From: a bacterium
Lineage (GTDB): Bacteria; Patescibacteriota; Minisyncoccia; Minisyncoccales; MHMH01
Direction of reading: 5' to 3'
Assembly (NCBI GenBank): GCA_030648815.1
Contig: JAUSHA010000030.1
Location: 1-10,052, forward strand
Length of the DNA stretch: 10,052 nucleotides
Shown: positions 1 to 5,153 of the stretch, piece after piece
Layout: each line of letters opens with the position of its first letter
How positions within the stretch are numbered: position 1 is the stretch's first letter
Notes under the pieces: generated by a model
The model's database searches: none
What the model was told of the DNA's origin: nothing
What the model saw: only the letters and a program-made list of their open reading frames with translations
Position numbers and translations under genes: made by a program

Positions 1-12
1 TTCTCCGAACAA

Positions 13-44
13 TTTAAAAGGCGTCCGCCGAAGCGAACGCCTTT
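13..44 (-). terminator. Intrinsic terminator with UUCG tetraloop, downstream of the 51-377 gene
   Basis: Read on the minus strand, positions 44 to 17 form a 12-bp stem closed by a TTCG tetraloop (32-29). The stem contains one G-U pair that would be a C-A mismatch on the plus strand, so the structure favours minus-strand RNA. It is followed by TTTT (the last stem bases plus one), then AAATT. It starts 7 nt past the stop of the small minus-strand gene. The T tract is short but the GC-rich stem and UUCG loop are classic for a Rho-independent terminator. Confidence 0.8.
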
Positions 45-50
45 ATTATA

Positions 51-377
51 TTAATAAAGAGCTACTAATTCTTCTATCGTAGTAGCTATTTTTGTTTTTT
101 CCCTCGAACTAATAGTGTCGTCGCGTAAACGAGGCAGTAACGCAAGGACACATTCCTTTATGATAGCTCTCCGATTAGGAAGACCAATCTTAGATAGACT
201 TTCTTTAAGTGGCGAAAAATCACCAACCGTCGGAACACATTCCATAATCATTATTATGACTTGCGCTCTTAATAATGGGTCGTCTTCTGCCTTATCTATT
301 ATTTGACACATCTTCTGAATAAAACCAATCATGGTAGCTTCATATTCTTCCCGCAGAGCCTTATTCGCATTTGACAT
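51..377 (-). CDS. Small helical protein of unknown function (108 aa), ORFan-like
   Basis: I do not recognise this protein. It has 108 residues, no signal peptide and no obvious membrane segment. It looks mostly alpha-helical: a charged N-terminal helix (about 5-30), a hydrophobic helix around 35-48 (rich in I and M), a helix near 69-84 and a final helix around 91-108. Cysteines are at 24, 47 and 76, not arranged as a metal site. Three things support it as a real gene. A perfect AGGAGG lies 7 nt before the ATG, a strong hairpin terminator lies just past the stop, and there is a plausible promoter upstream. It is transcribed divergently from the PEGA-domain gene. Its strong ribosome binding site contrasts with every other gene here, which may mean a different origin or high expression. 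A soluble regulator or adaptor is possible, but nothing in the sequence decides this. Confidence 0.75.
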   Translation of the reverse strand: MSNANKALREEYEATMIGFIQKMCQIIDKAEDDPLLRAQVIIMIMECVPTVGDFSPLKESLSKIGLPNRRAIIKECVLALLPRLRDDTISSREKTKIATTIEELVALY

Positions 378-384
378 CTTTGCG

Positions 385-390
385 CCTCCT
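385..390 (-). promoter_or_regulatory. Perfect Shine-Dalgarno AGGAGG for the 108-aa gene
   Basis: The plus strand reads CCTCCT here, giving AGGAGG on the minus strand, with 7 nt before the ATG at 377. It fixes the start of the small gene. I could not find a comparable site in front of any other gene in the window. Confidence 0.85.
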
Positions 391-423
391 GTTTTATTTT
401 CAGTGGACTATCGCTATGGAGGT

Positions 424-452
424 ACGTTAGCGGATTGATTTTGGAAAGTCAA
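424..452 (-). promoter_or_regulatory. Candidate promoter for the 108-aa gene
   Basis: On the minus strand a -35-like TTGACT (452-447) is separated by 17 nt from TAACGT (429-424), a weak -10. The predicted transcript would start near 417 and carry about a 40-nt leader holding the AGGAGG. The site overlaps the plus-strand promoter of the PEGA gene. The -10 match is poor (3 of 6), so this is tentative. Confidence 0.35.
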
Positions 453-463
453 TGGACTAAGAT
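435..463 (+). promoter_or_regulatory. Candidate sigma70-type promoter for the PEGA-domain gene
   Basis: TTGATT (435-440), a 17-nt spacer and TAAGAT (458-463) each match the sigma70 consensus at 4 of 6 positions with ideal spacing. Transcription would start near 470, about 3 nt before the ATG at 473. The mRNA would be essentially leaderless, consistent with no Shine-Dalgarno in front of this gene. Confidence 0.5.
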
Positions 464-472
464 AAAGCTGAT

Positions 473-1258
473 ATGACCAAAAGAGCCAGAACCGCCATTT
501 TTATTCTTTTTGTTTTTTTATTTATACTGGGAGCTCCCTCGGTAGTTTTTTATTCCCAAGGATACAGGGTTGATTTCAATCCGCCGGCCGGCGGAAAGAA
601 ATTAGTCCAAACGGGGGGGCTCTATTTCAAGGTTGCGCCGGACCACGTTGATGTTTATATAAACGGCAAGCTGAAAAAAGGCACTTCAATAATAACCAAT
701 GCCGCCTATATTGAAAACTTGCTCCCCAAAAACTACGACATTGAAATTAAAAAAGTCGGCTACCATCCTTGGAAAAAAACTCTTGAAGTTAAAGAAAGAG
801 GGGTGACCGAAGCGAAAAATATCATTCTTTTTCCGGAAAATCCTCAATTTGTCATCGCAGACAAAGCTCCGCCTAAAATTACGAATTCTGCCACTTCTAC
901 TGATAAGAGAAAAAAGGCCTACTCAAACGAATACGAAATCAGCGTGGCATTTTTGGAAAAAAATACGCCTGTTGATAAGCAGGACAAAAGAATATTTCTA
1001 ACCAGATTTTCAGAGAAAATCGGCAGTATATTCTGGCTGAATGATCATTATCTGATATTCAATATCGGCAATAAAATAAAAATCTCTGAGATTGACGACA
1101 GAGACGGATTGAATATTATTGACTTGGCGGAGTTCTCCGCCCAAGGCGGATCCGCCTCTGGCGGAGAAAAACTAAAAATTATCTGGGATAAAGATGCTAA
1201 AAAACTATACGTTTTGAGTGAGGGAAATACATATCTCTTAGAAAACTTGCTGCCGTGA
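473..1258 (+). CDS. Membrane-anchored PEGA-domain protein
   Basis: This 261-residue protein begins with a short positive N-terminus (KRAR) and one hydrophobic segment at about 8-27. It is therefore probably anchored in the membrane with the rest outside. Residues about 48-121 resemble a PEGA domain, a small beta-sandwich found in surface and S-layer-associated proteins: GGLYFKVAPDHVDVYINGK, then a KVGYHPWKKTLEV strand pair. The remainder (about 185-261) has beta-strand patterns such as FWLNDHYLIFN and LYVLSEGNTYLLE that resemble single propeller-type blades. Two GC-rich palindromes lie inside the gene: one encodes PPAGG (580-595) and one SAQGGSASGGE (residues 222-232). The latter is also inserted in alaS. 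The gene converges with the Cas4-like gene and has a probable promoter at 435-463. The exact function is unknown; a cell-envelope role is inferred. Confidence 0.8.
   Translation: MTKRARTAIFILFVFLFILGAPSVVFYSQGYRVDFNPPAGGKKLVQTGGLYFKVAPDHVDVYINGKLKKGTSIITNAAYIENLLPKNYDIEIKKVGYHPWKKTLEVKERGVTEAKNIILFPENPQFVIADKAPPKITNSATSTDKRKKAYSNEYEISVAFLEKNTPVDKQDKRIFLTRFSEKIGSIFWLNDHYLIFNIGNKIKISEIDDRDGLNIIDLAEFSAQGGSASGGEKLKIIWDKDAKKLYVLSEGNTYLLENLLP
580..595. repeat. Perfect 16-bp palindrome inside the PEGA gene
   Basis: TCCGCC-GGCC-GGCGGA is fully self-complementary and encodes part of NPPAGGK just after the membrane anchor. Its arms (TCCGCC and GGCGGA) are the same as the building block of the larger repeat at 1126-1167 and 9875-9908, so it may be a short member of the same family. 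Confidence 0.6.
1126..1167. repeat. In-frame GC-rich palindromic repeat, copy 1 (in the PEGA gene)
   Basis: The core (1134-1167) reads TCTCCGCC, CAA, GGCGGATCCGCC, TCT, GGCGGAGA. It is a palindrome centred on GGATCC with only the 3-nt spacers unpaired. An extra unit GGCGGAG-TT-CTCCGCC overlaps its left end (1126-1141). The core matches 9875-9908 in alaS at 32 of 34 positions. It is translated as SAQGGSASGGE and its base composition (very GC-rich) differs sharply from the flanking AT-rich gene. It could fold either as one long hairpin or as a row of small ones. Confidence 0.9.
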
Positions 1259-1270
1259 TGTTCAAGCACC

Positions 1271-1319
1271 GATGTTTAACGTTTAAGGTTAAACGGTGCA
1301 ACCTTAAACGTTAAACATC
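1271..1319. repeat. Palindromic element, copy A, between convergent genes
   Basis: Two perfectly complementary 20-nt arms (1271-1290 and 1300-1319) flank a 9-nt loop, AAACGGTGC. The element lies between the ends of the PEGA gene and the Cas4-like gene. The Cas4-like stop codon (1311-1313) is inside the right arm. It is the inverted counterpart of the element at 2029-2083. It may act as a two-way transcription terminator, although neither side has a clear T tract. An alternative smaller fold (GCACC at 1266-1270 with GGTGC at 1295-1299) is also possible. Confidence 0.9.
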
Positions 1320-2012
1320 CGTGGATTTCGTAAATCCCTCAATTTTATCTTTAAACGATTCCCATTTTATCTCGCCGGCTCCGGCCATGTTGCAAATTTC
1401 GCGGAATTGGCAGTAACGGCATTGCCAATCTGCCGGATAGCCGGAAATTCTGTCGGGCACTACGCCGGCATCAATTTTATTTTTCGTTTCTTGAAGCGAA
1501 GCTAAAAGAGAAAGCGCTCTATCCTGGTTGTAATCCACAAAAAACTCCTTTAAGGTCAGGGTGTTTTTATTGACATACAAAAGAATGCCTTTGGGTATTT
1601 TAAAATAGTGCAAATAAAGCTGAAGCTGGTCAATATTTTCTTCTTTTGGCGCCTCAAGCTTATCAAAAATCATGCTGTTCATGCTTTTAATATCCAGAAC
1701 ATACAGATTTTTCCCGTCGCTGACAATTGCGTCGGACCTCCCGGAAATTATCTCCTGGGAAGGGATATTTACCTCCGAAGCTACCACGTGGATATCCCTG
1801 ATGCCAAGCAAGGGCTTCATGATTAATTGGTGAATATGATCGCCGTGATCAAACAATCTTAAAACGCTGGCTTCCATTTCTTTGCGGGGCGCATTCTTAA
1901 ACTTAAAAAAAAGGGACCTGGCGCATCTGCCAGCGTCCGTGATGTAAAAATGGCTCTGCTCCCTGTTCCTCTGGTTATCTAAATAAAATTTATCTATAAG
2001 TTCTTTAAGCAT
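1311..2012 (-). CDS. Cas4-like PD-(D/E)XK nuclease, stand-alone
   Basis: The 233-residue protein has the full motif set of the Cas4/RecB-like branch of the PD-(D/E)XK nucleases. It has His61 in GDHIH, Asp94 in GRSD, the metal-binding Asp107-Ile-Lys109, and a QxxxY helix motif (Gln129 to Tyr133). Four cysteines (30, 198, 201 and 207, the last three in CRYCQFREIC) are placed as for the Cas4 [4Fe-4S] cluster. Family knowledge suggests a metal-dependent single-strand exonuclease acting in DNA repair, recombination or spacer processing. No CRISPR array or cas1/cas2 is in this window, so it is called a solo Cas4-like enzyme. It lies 81 nt after rpsI on the same strand and is bracketed by inverted copies of one palindrome. 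The last codons (GFTKSTDV and the stop) are built from repeat sequence. No Shine-Dalgarno precedes the ATG, and an in-frame TAA 24 nt upstream limits longer starts. Confidence 0.88.
   Translation of the reverse strand: MLKELIDKFYLDNQRNREQSHFYITDAGRCARSLFFKFKNAPRKEMEASVLRLFDHGDHIHQLIMKPLLGIRDIHVVASEVNIPSQEIISGRSDAIVSDGKNLYVLDIKSMNSMIFDKLEAPKEENIDQLQLYLHYFKIPKGILLYVNKNTLTLKEFFVDYNQDRALSLLASLQETKNKIDAGVVPDRISGYPADWQCRYCQFREICNMAGAGEIKWESFKDKIEGFTKSTDV
1321..1337. repeat. Small palindromic module at the 3' end of the Cas4-like gene
   Basis: GGATTT-CGT-AAATCC (1323-1337) is a 6-bp stem-loop that abuts palindrome copy A. The 16-mer at 1321-1336 (GTGGATTTCGTAAATC) is found exactly again at 10026-10041 as an arm of the palindrome upstream of alaS. 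Here it encodes residues near the C-terminus of the nuclease. Confidence 0.65.
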
Positions 2013-2028
2013 GGATACTGCGTCTAAG

Positions 2029-2083
2029 CGAAATGTTTAACGTTAAAGGTTGCACCGCTTAACCTTTAACGTTAAACATTTCG
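2029..2083. repeat. Palindromic element, copy B, between rpsI and the Cas4-like gene
   Basis: Arms of 23 nt (2029-2051 and 2061-2083) are perfectly complementary around a 9-nt loop, GCACCGCTT. Read on the opposite strand the loop is AAGCGGTGC, nearly the AAACGGTGC of copy A, so the two copies are in inverted orientation. One stem position differs between copies on both arms together (a T-A pair in one, A-T in the other), a compensatory change that preserves pairing. It may end or attenuate the ribosomal operon transcript before the nuclease gene. Confidence 0.9.
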
Positions 2084-2093
2084 TAAGTGTTCA

Positions 2094-2570
2094 CTACCTC
2101 TTTCTCCACTGCGGGGCTCTTCGAGCTCTCTTCAAACCAAATTTCTTCCTTTCTCTCATCCTGGAATCTCTGGTTAAAAAGCCTACCTTTTTGAGGCGTT
2201 TTCTGGAGTCCTGATTAGTAAGAACCAAGGCCCTGGATATGCCGTGCCTCACCGCTTCCGCTTGGGAATGAATTCCGCCGCCGTTAACTTTAATTAAAAT
2301 CCTGAACTTATCCACGCTCATTATATTCAAGGGAGACAAAACTATTCCCTGCAACTCAAGGGTTGGAAAATAAACCTGAAACGGCTTATCGTTAACTATA
2401 ATTTCTTTTTCATCGCTTACGAAAAACCTGATTCTGGCCGAGGACGTTTTCCTCCGGCCTATTGCCTGAAAATACCGCTCAAGCGATTTGGGCGATTCTT
2501 CTTTGGGCAGTGGCTTCTTGGGCAATATTTTTTTAACGGCTGGTTTGGTTATTTTTGGCATCTTATTCAA
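2094..2570 (-). CDS. rpsI: 30S ribosomal protein S9 (uS9)
   Basis: This is the small-subunit protein whose C-terminal tail reaches the P-site tRNA. The 158-residue product carries the S9 signature: GRRKTSSARIRFF near residue 38, VNGGGIHSQAEAVRHGISRAL in the centre, and the basic tail ending KRARRAPQWRKR with the functional terminal Arg. It is about 28 residues longer than usual because of a Lys/Pro-rich N-terminal extension. The ATG at 2570 overlaps the end of rplM by 8 nt; a second Met three codons later (2561) lies just past the rplM stop and is a possible alternative start. It is the last gene of the ribosomal block and shows normal translational coupling with rplM. Confidence 0.97.
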   Translation of the reverse strand: MNKMPKITKPAVKKILPKKPLPKEESPKSLERYFQAIGRRKTSSARIRFFVSDEKEIIVNDKPFQVYFPTLELQGIVLSPLNIMSVDKFRILIKVNGGGIHSQAEAVRHGISRALVLTNQDSRKRLKKVGFLTRDSRMRERKKFGLKRARRAPQWRKR

Positions 2571-2910
2571 ACTTTAATCTTTTAATTTGCCGGGGCCTTA
2601 ATCTGTTCTTCGGCAACATGCCCAAGACTGCTTTTTTCAAAATTTCGGAGGGATTTTTCTCAAAAATTTTCTTCATGGAAACTTCTTTCAAGCCGCCGGG
2701 ATATCCGGAATGGTGATAGTATTTCTTTTGATCCATTTTCTTACCGGTAATAATTATTTTTTCAACATTTTTTATAATAACATCGTCGCCGGCGTCTTTG
2801 TAAAGTAAAAATCCCGGGTTATTTTTACCGCGCAAAAGCACCGCTACCTCTGTAGCCAATCTTCCCAAAACTTTACCTGTGGCGTCGATTGTGTGTGTTT
2901 TATGTTCCAT
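2563..2910 (-). CDS. rplM: 50S ribosomal protein L13 (uL13), short form
   Basis: L13 is an early-assembly protein of the large subunit that binds 23S rRNA. Recognisable motifs are HTIDATGKVLGRLATEVAVLLRGK at the N-terminus, the DAGDDVIIKNVEKIIITGKK strand region, YYHHSGYPGGLKE, and the KAVLGMLPKNRLRPRQIKRLKF helix and strand. At 115 residues it is shorter than the usual ~142. It lacks about ten residues before the first motif and the C-terminal tail that normally follows KLKVY. It ends at KRLKFE, and the stop is followed almost directly by rpsI. The ATG lies 4 nt after the rplQ stop and there is no Shine-Dalgarno. The core fold is complete, so reduction rather than decay is likely. Confidence 0.96.
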   Translation of the reverse strand: MEHKTHTIDATGKVLGRLATEVAVLLRGKNNPGFLLYKDAGDDVIIKNVEKIIITGKKMDQKKYYHHSGYPGGLKEVSMKKIFEKNPSEILKKAVLGMLPKNRLRPRQIKRLKFE

Positions 2911-2914
2911 AATA

Positions 2915-3265
2915 TTACTTAACCAATTCTATTATTGCCATTTTGGCTCCGTCGGACATCCTCGGTCCAAGCCTCATAATTCTCGTATACCCTCCGTTCC
3001 TATCTTTATACCGCGGACCGATCTCATCAACCATCTTCTTAACTAATTGAGGAGAAAGAAAGCTGGCCAAAGACCTTCTTGATTGCAGGGTATTTTGTCT
3101 GGATTTGGTTATAAGCTTTTCCGTAAGGCCGGAAATTTCCCTGGCCTTAGCTTCGGTAGTCTTAATTTTTTCATGCAAAAGCAGAGCGCTGATTAACGCC
3201 TTAAACAAAGCCTTCCTCTGATCAGTTTTCCTACTTAGTTTTCTTCCCTTTTTTTGCTTTCGCAT
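2915..3265 (-). CDS. rplQ: 50S ribosomal protein L17 (bL17)
   Basis: This 116-residue product is bacterial L17, which sits near the peptide exit tunnel of the large subunit. It shows the expected N-terminal MRKQKKGRKLSRK, the LLLHEKIKTTEAKAREI segment, and the C-terminal GPRYKDRNGGYTRIMRLGPR followed by MAIIELVK. The start aligns with the usual L17 N-terminus, so it is chosen even though it lies inside rpoA. The two genes overlap by 35 nt, with the lysine-rich tail of RpoA encoded over the start of L17. The order rpoA-rplQ-rplM-rpsI is common in bacteria. Confidence 0.97.
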   Translation of the reverse strand: MRKQKKGRKLSRKTDQRKALFKALISALLLHEKIKTTEAKAREISGLTEKLITKSRQNTLQSRRSLASFLSPQLVKKMVDEIGPRYKDRNGGYTRIMRLGPRMSDGAKMAIIELVK

Positions 3266-3986
3266 ATTTTTTCTCGGTCTTTTTTATTATGGCCTGCGGA
3301 ATGGACGAAAATGTCCCGCCGATTAAAGCAAAGTGTCCTACTAAAATTTCCGAAGCCTGATTCACCGCTCCCTCAGGAGTGACTGATCCGTCTGTTTCCA
3401 GCTCTAAAACGAGGCGGTCAAAGTCCGTTCTTTCGCCGACCCTGACATTCTCTACCCTGTAGCTTACCTTTCTTATCGGAGTAAAAATAGCATCAATGGC
3501 AACCGTGCCTATTTCCAGCTTTCCCTTTTTTCGAGATTCTACGGGCTCATACCCCATGCCGTTCTCAACAAGAATTTCTATTTCAAGCTCCGATGATTTT
3601 GAAGTCAAAGTGGCGACTTCGGCATCTTTATTCATTAATTCAATTTGCGAAGGCAAATCAAAATCGGAACCTAATGCTTTCTTTTCACCCTTTACCGTCA
3701 AAGTCGCTTTCTGTGGCTCTTCGGAATGAAGCTTGAATCTTAACTGTTTTAAGTTAAGAATAATGGTAACCGTGTCCTCCAAAACTCCGGAAATTGTGGA
3801 AAATTCGTGCTGAGCTCCTTTGATTTTTACCTGAGTGATAGCGGCTCCCGGCAACGAAGAAAGTAAAACCCGGCGGAGAGAATTTCCGATGGTTACTCCG
3901 TAACCCGGCCAAAGTCCGTCTATTTCAAAAATAGCTGAATTTTCTTTTTTCTCGATAATTTTTGGCTGCGACGGTAATGGAATCAT
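3231..3986 (-). CDS. rpoA: RNA polymerase alpha subunit lacking the C-terminal domain
   Basis: Alpha forms the dimer on which RNA polymerase assembles. The N-terminal domain is complete: the LWPGYGVTIGNSLRRVLLSS dimerisation helix near residues 25-44, and VENVRVGERTDFDRLVLELETDGS near 180-203. The protein ends at 251 residues with a Lys-rich tail (KKTEKKYAKAKKGKKTK). The usual ~80-residue C-terminal domain, which contacts UP elements and activators, is absent. The tail overlaps the start of rplQ by 35 nt, so this end is genuine and not a frameshift visible here. If so, promoter recognition in this organism cannot use alpha-CTD contacts. A 66-nt gap containing a long hairpin separates it from rpsD. 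No Shine-Dalgarno precedes the ATG. Confidence 0.96.
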   Translation of the reverse strand: MIPLPSQPKIIEKKENSAIFEIDGLWPGYGVTIGNSLRRVLLSSLPGAAITQVKIKGAQHEFSTISGVLEDTVTIILNLKQLRFKLHSEEPQKATLTVKGEKKALGSDFDLPSQIELMNKDAEVATLTSKSSELEIEILVENGMGYEPVESRKKGKLEIGTVAIDAIFTPIRKVSYRVENVRVGERTDFDRLVLELETDGSVTPEGAVNQASEILVGHFALIGGTFSSIPQAIIKKTEKKYAKAKKGKKTK

Positions 3987-3998
3987 GGTTTTTGTATT

Positions 3999-4050
3999 TA
4001 GTATAACGTATTTAGTATTTTGTATACAAGATACCAGATACGAGATACTA
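3999..4050. repeat. Long imperfect hairpin in the rpsD-rpoA gap
   Basis: The arms 3999-4021 and 4028-4050 are 23 nt each and flank the loop GTATAC. On the minus-strand RNA 19 of 23 positions pair, one as G-U. The right-to-left arm also contains a direct repeat GTATTTAGTAT (3994-4004 and 4009-4019). It fills nearly the whole gap between the rpsD stop and the rpoA start. It may be a dispersed palindromic repeat or a structure that tunes rpoA expression or mRNA processing. Confidence 0.75.
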
Positions 4051-4052
4051 GG

Positions 4053-4682
4053 TTATCGTGAATAATACTCAAAGATTGACGAAATTTCCGCTATCGGATT
4101 GGCTTCCGCCAATGTCGGAAGACCGATTACTTCGCCTTCCAGTTTTTCAATGTCTAATTTAAGCCAGCTTGGAACCTTGTTTTTCTTTAAATTTACCAAT
4201 ACATTCTCAAAGATTTTTTTTCCTCTTGACGCCGGCTTAATGTTGATTTTTTCGCCAAGCTTTAATTGGTATGAAGGAATCGTCAGAACGTGATTATTCG
4301 CCATAAAATGGCCGTGGCTTATATACTGCCTTGCCTGATCGTGCGAAGACGCAAAGCCCAATCTGAAAATCGCATTATCCAGGCGCATCTCTAATTTTTG
4401 AATAAGCAAAACTGCGGTATCGGAAACTTTGCTTTTTTTGCTTAAAACATCTTTAACGTAATTCTCAAACTGGCGCTCGCCTAAATTATACCAGTTTTTC
4501 AAATTTTGTTTTTCTCTTAATTCTTTTCCGAATTCCGAAACCGCCTGACGCCGTCTTTTCCTTTTCGGTCCGGGCGGATAAGTCCTTCTAACTGCGGCGC
4601 ATTTAGGCGAAAGGCACCTCTCTCCCTTGAGAAACAACTTCTGGCCAGCCCGGCGACAAATTGTGCAATTATCGTTTTTCAT
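4053..4682 (-). CDS. rpsD: 30S ribosomal protein S4 (uS4), zinc-ribbon type
   Basis: S4 starts 30S assembly by binding the 16S 5' domain. The chosen start gives 209 residues, the normal length, beginning MKNDNCTICRRAGQKLFLKG. It lies 4 nt after the rpsK stop. A longer reading from 4724 would overlap rpsK and add 14 residues with no family match. Cys6, Cys9, Cys23 and Cys28 form the zinc-binding ribbon seen in the Thermus-type S4, followed by RRTYPPGPKRKRR. The S4 RNA-binding domain is at about 90-150 (KLEMRLDNAIFRLGFASSHDQARQYISHGHFMANN). In many bacteria S4 represses its own operon. Whether it does so here cannot be seen. Confidence 0.96.
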   Translation of the reverse strand: MKNDNCTICRRAGQKLFLKGERCLSPKCAAVRRTYPPGPKRKRRRQAVSEFGKELREKQNLKNWYNLGERQFENYVKDVLSKKSKVSDTAVLLIQKLEMRLDNAIFRLGFASSHDQARQYISHGHFMANNHVLTIPSYQLKLGEKINIKPASRGKKIFENVLVNLKKNKVPSWLKLDIEKLEGEVIGLPTLAEANPIAEISSIFEYYSR

Positions 4683-4686
4683 TTTT

Positions 4687-5139
4687 TTATACTCGGCGCA
4701 CCTTGCGGGCGCGAGGACCGTCATGCGGCACTGGAGTCACGTCGGTGATAGAAACGATCTCTATCCCTTTTGCGGCAAATGATCTCACGGCCGACTCTCT
4801 ACCGCCTCCGACGCCTTTTATTAAAACTGCTAATTTTTGTATTCCCAATTTTTGAATTGTTTGAAAAATAACTTCAGCTATCTTAGAAGCGGCGAATGGC
4901 GTTGCTTTCTTTGTGCCCTTAAAGCCGATTGATCCGGCCGATGCCCAAGTCAAAACATTGCCGTTAATATCGGTGAGCGTAATGATGGTATTGTTATAAG
5001 AAGAAGAAACGTAAACCTTGCCCTCTTTTATTCTTCCGATAGGGGCTTCTGTTTTTTCTTCTTTTTTCGCAGGAGCTGCGGCTCCTCCGCTCTTTAACAA
5101 TTCCTCTTCTGTTTGTTTTATAACTTTTTTCTTACCCAT
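4687..5139 (-). CDS. rpsK: 30S ribosomal protein S11 (uS11)
   Basis: S11 forms part of the 30S platform near the mRNA exit. The 150-residue product shows the family motifs GKVYVSSSYNNTIITLTDINGN, WASAGSIGFKGTKKATPFAA, LIKGVGGGRESAVRSFAAKG and the C-terminal TDVTPVPHDGPRARKVRRV. It is about 20 residues longer than typical because of an N-terminal extension rich in Lys, Glu and Ala (KKVIKQTEEELLKSGGAAAPAK). It follows rpsM by 14 nt and precedes rpsD by 4 nt in one operon. No ribosome binding site is visible. Confidence 0.97.
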   Translation of the reverse strand: MGKKKVIKQTEEELLKSGGAAAPAKKEEKTEAPIGRIKEGKVYVSSSYNNTIITLTDINGNVLTWASAGSIGFKGTKKATPFAASKIAEVIFQTIQKLGIQKLAVLIKGVGGGRESAVRSFAAKGIEIVSITDVTPVPHDGPRARKVRRV

Positions 5140-5153
5140 GAAAATTAATTAAA

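Noticed and set aside
473..1258. Possible recoding of TGA as glycine, as in some Patescibacteria
   Set aside because: The PEGA gene ends naturally at TGA just before the convergent palindrome, and the conserved genes are read through completely with the standard bacterial code.
1048..1269. Minus-strand open frame opposite the PEGA gene
   Set aside because: It overlaps a well-supported gene, has no family features, and is explained by the coding bias of the other strand.
1271..2083. Insertion sequence or CRISPR array around the Cas4-like gene
   Set aside because: There is no transposase and no target duplication that I can see, and only two inverted palindromes instead of regularly spaced direct repeats.
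4683..4724. Longer start for rpsD at 4724
   Set aside because: It adds 14 residues that do not fit S4 and lies within rpsK. The Met at 4682 gives the standard S4 N-terminus and a 4-nt gap.
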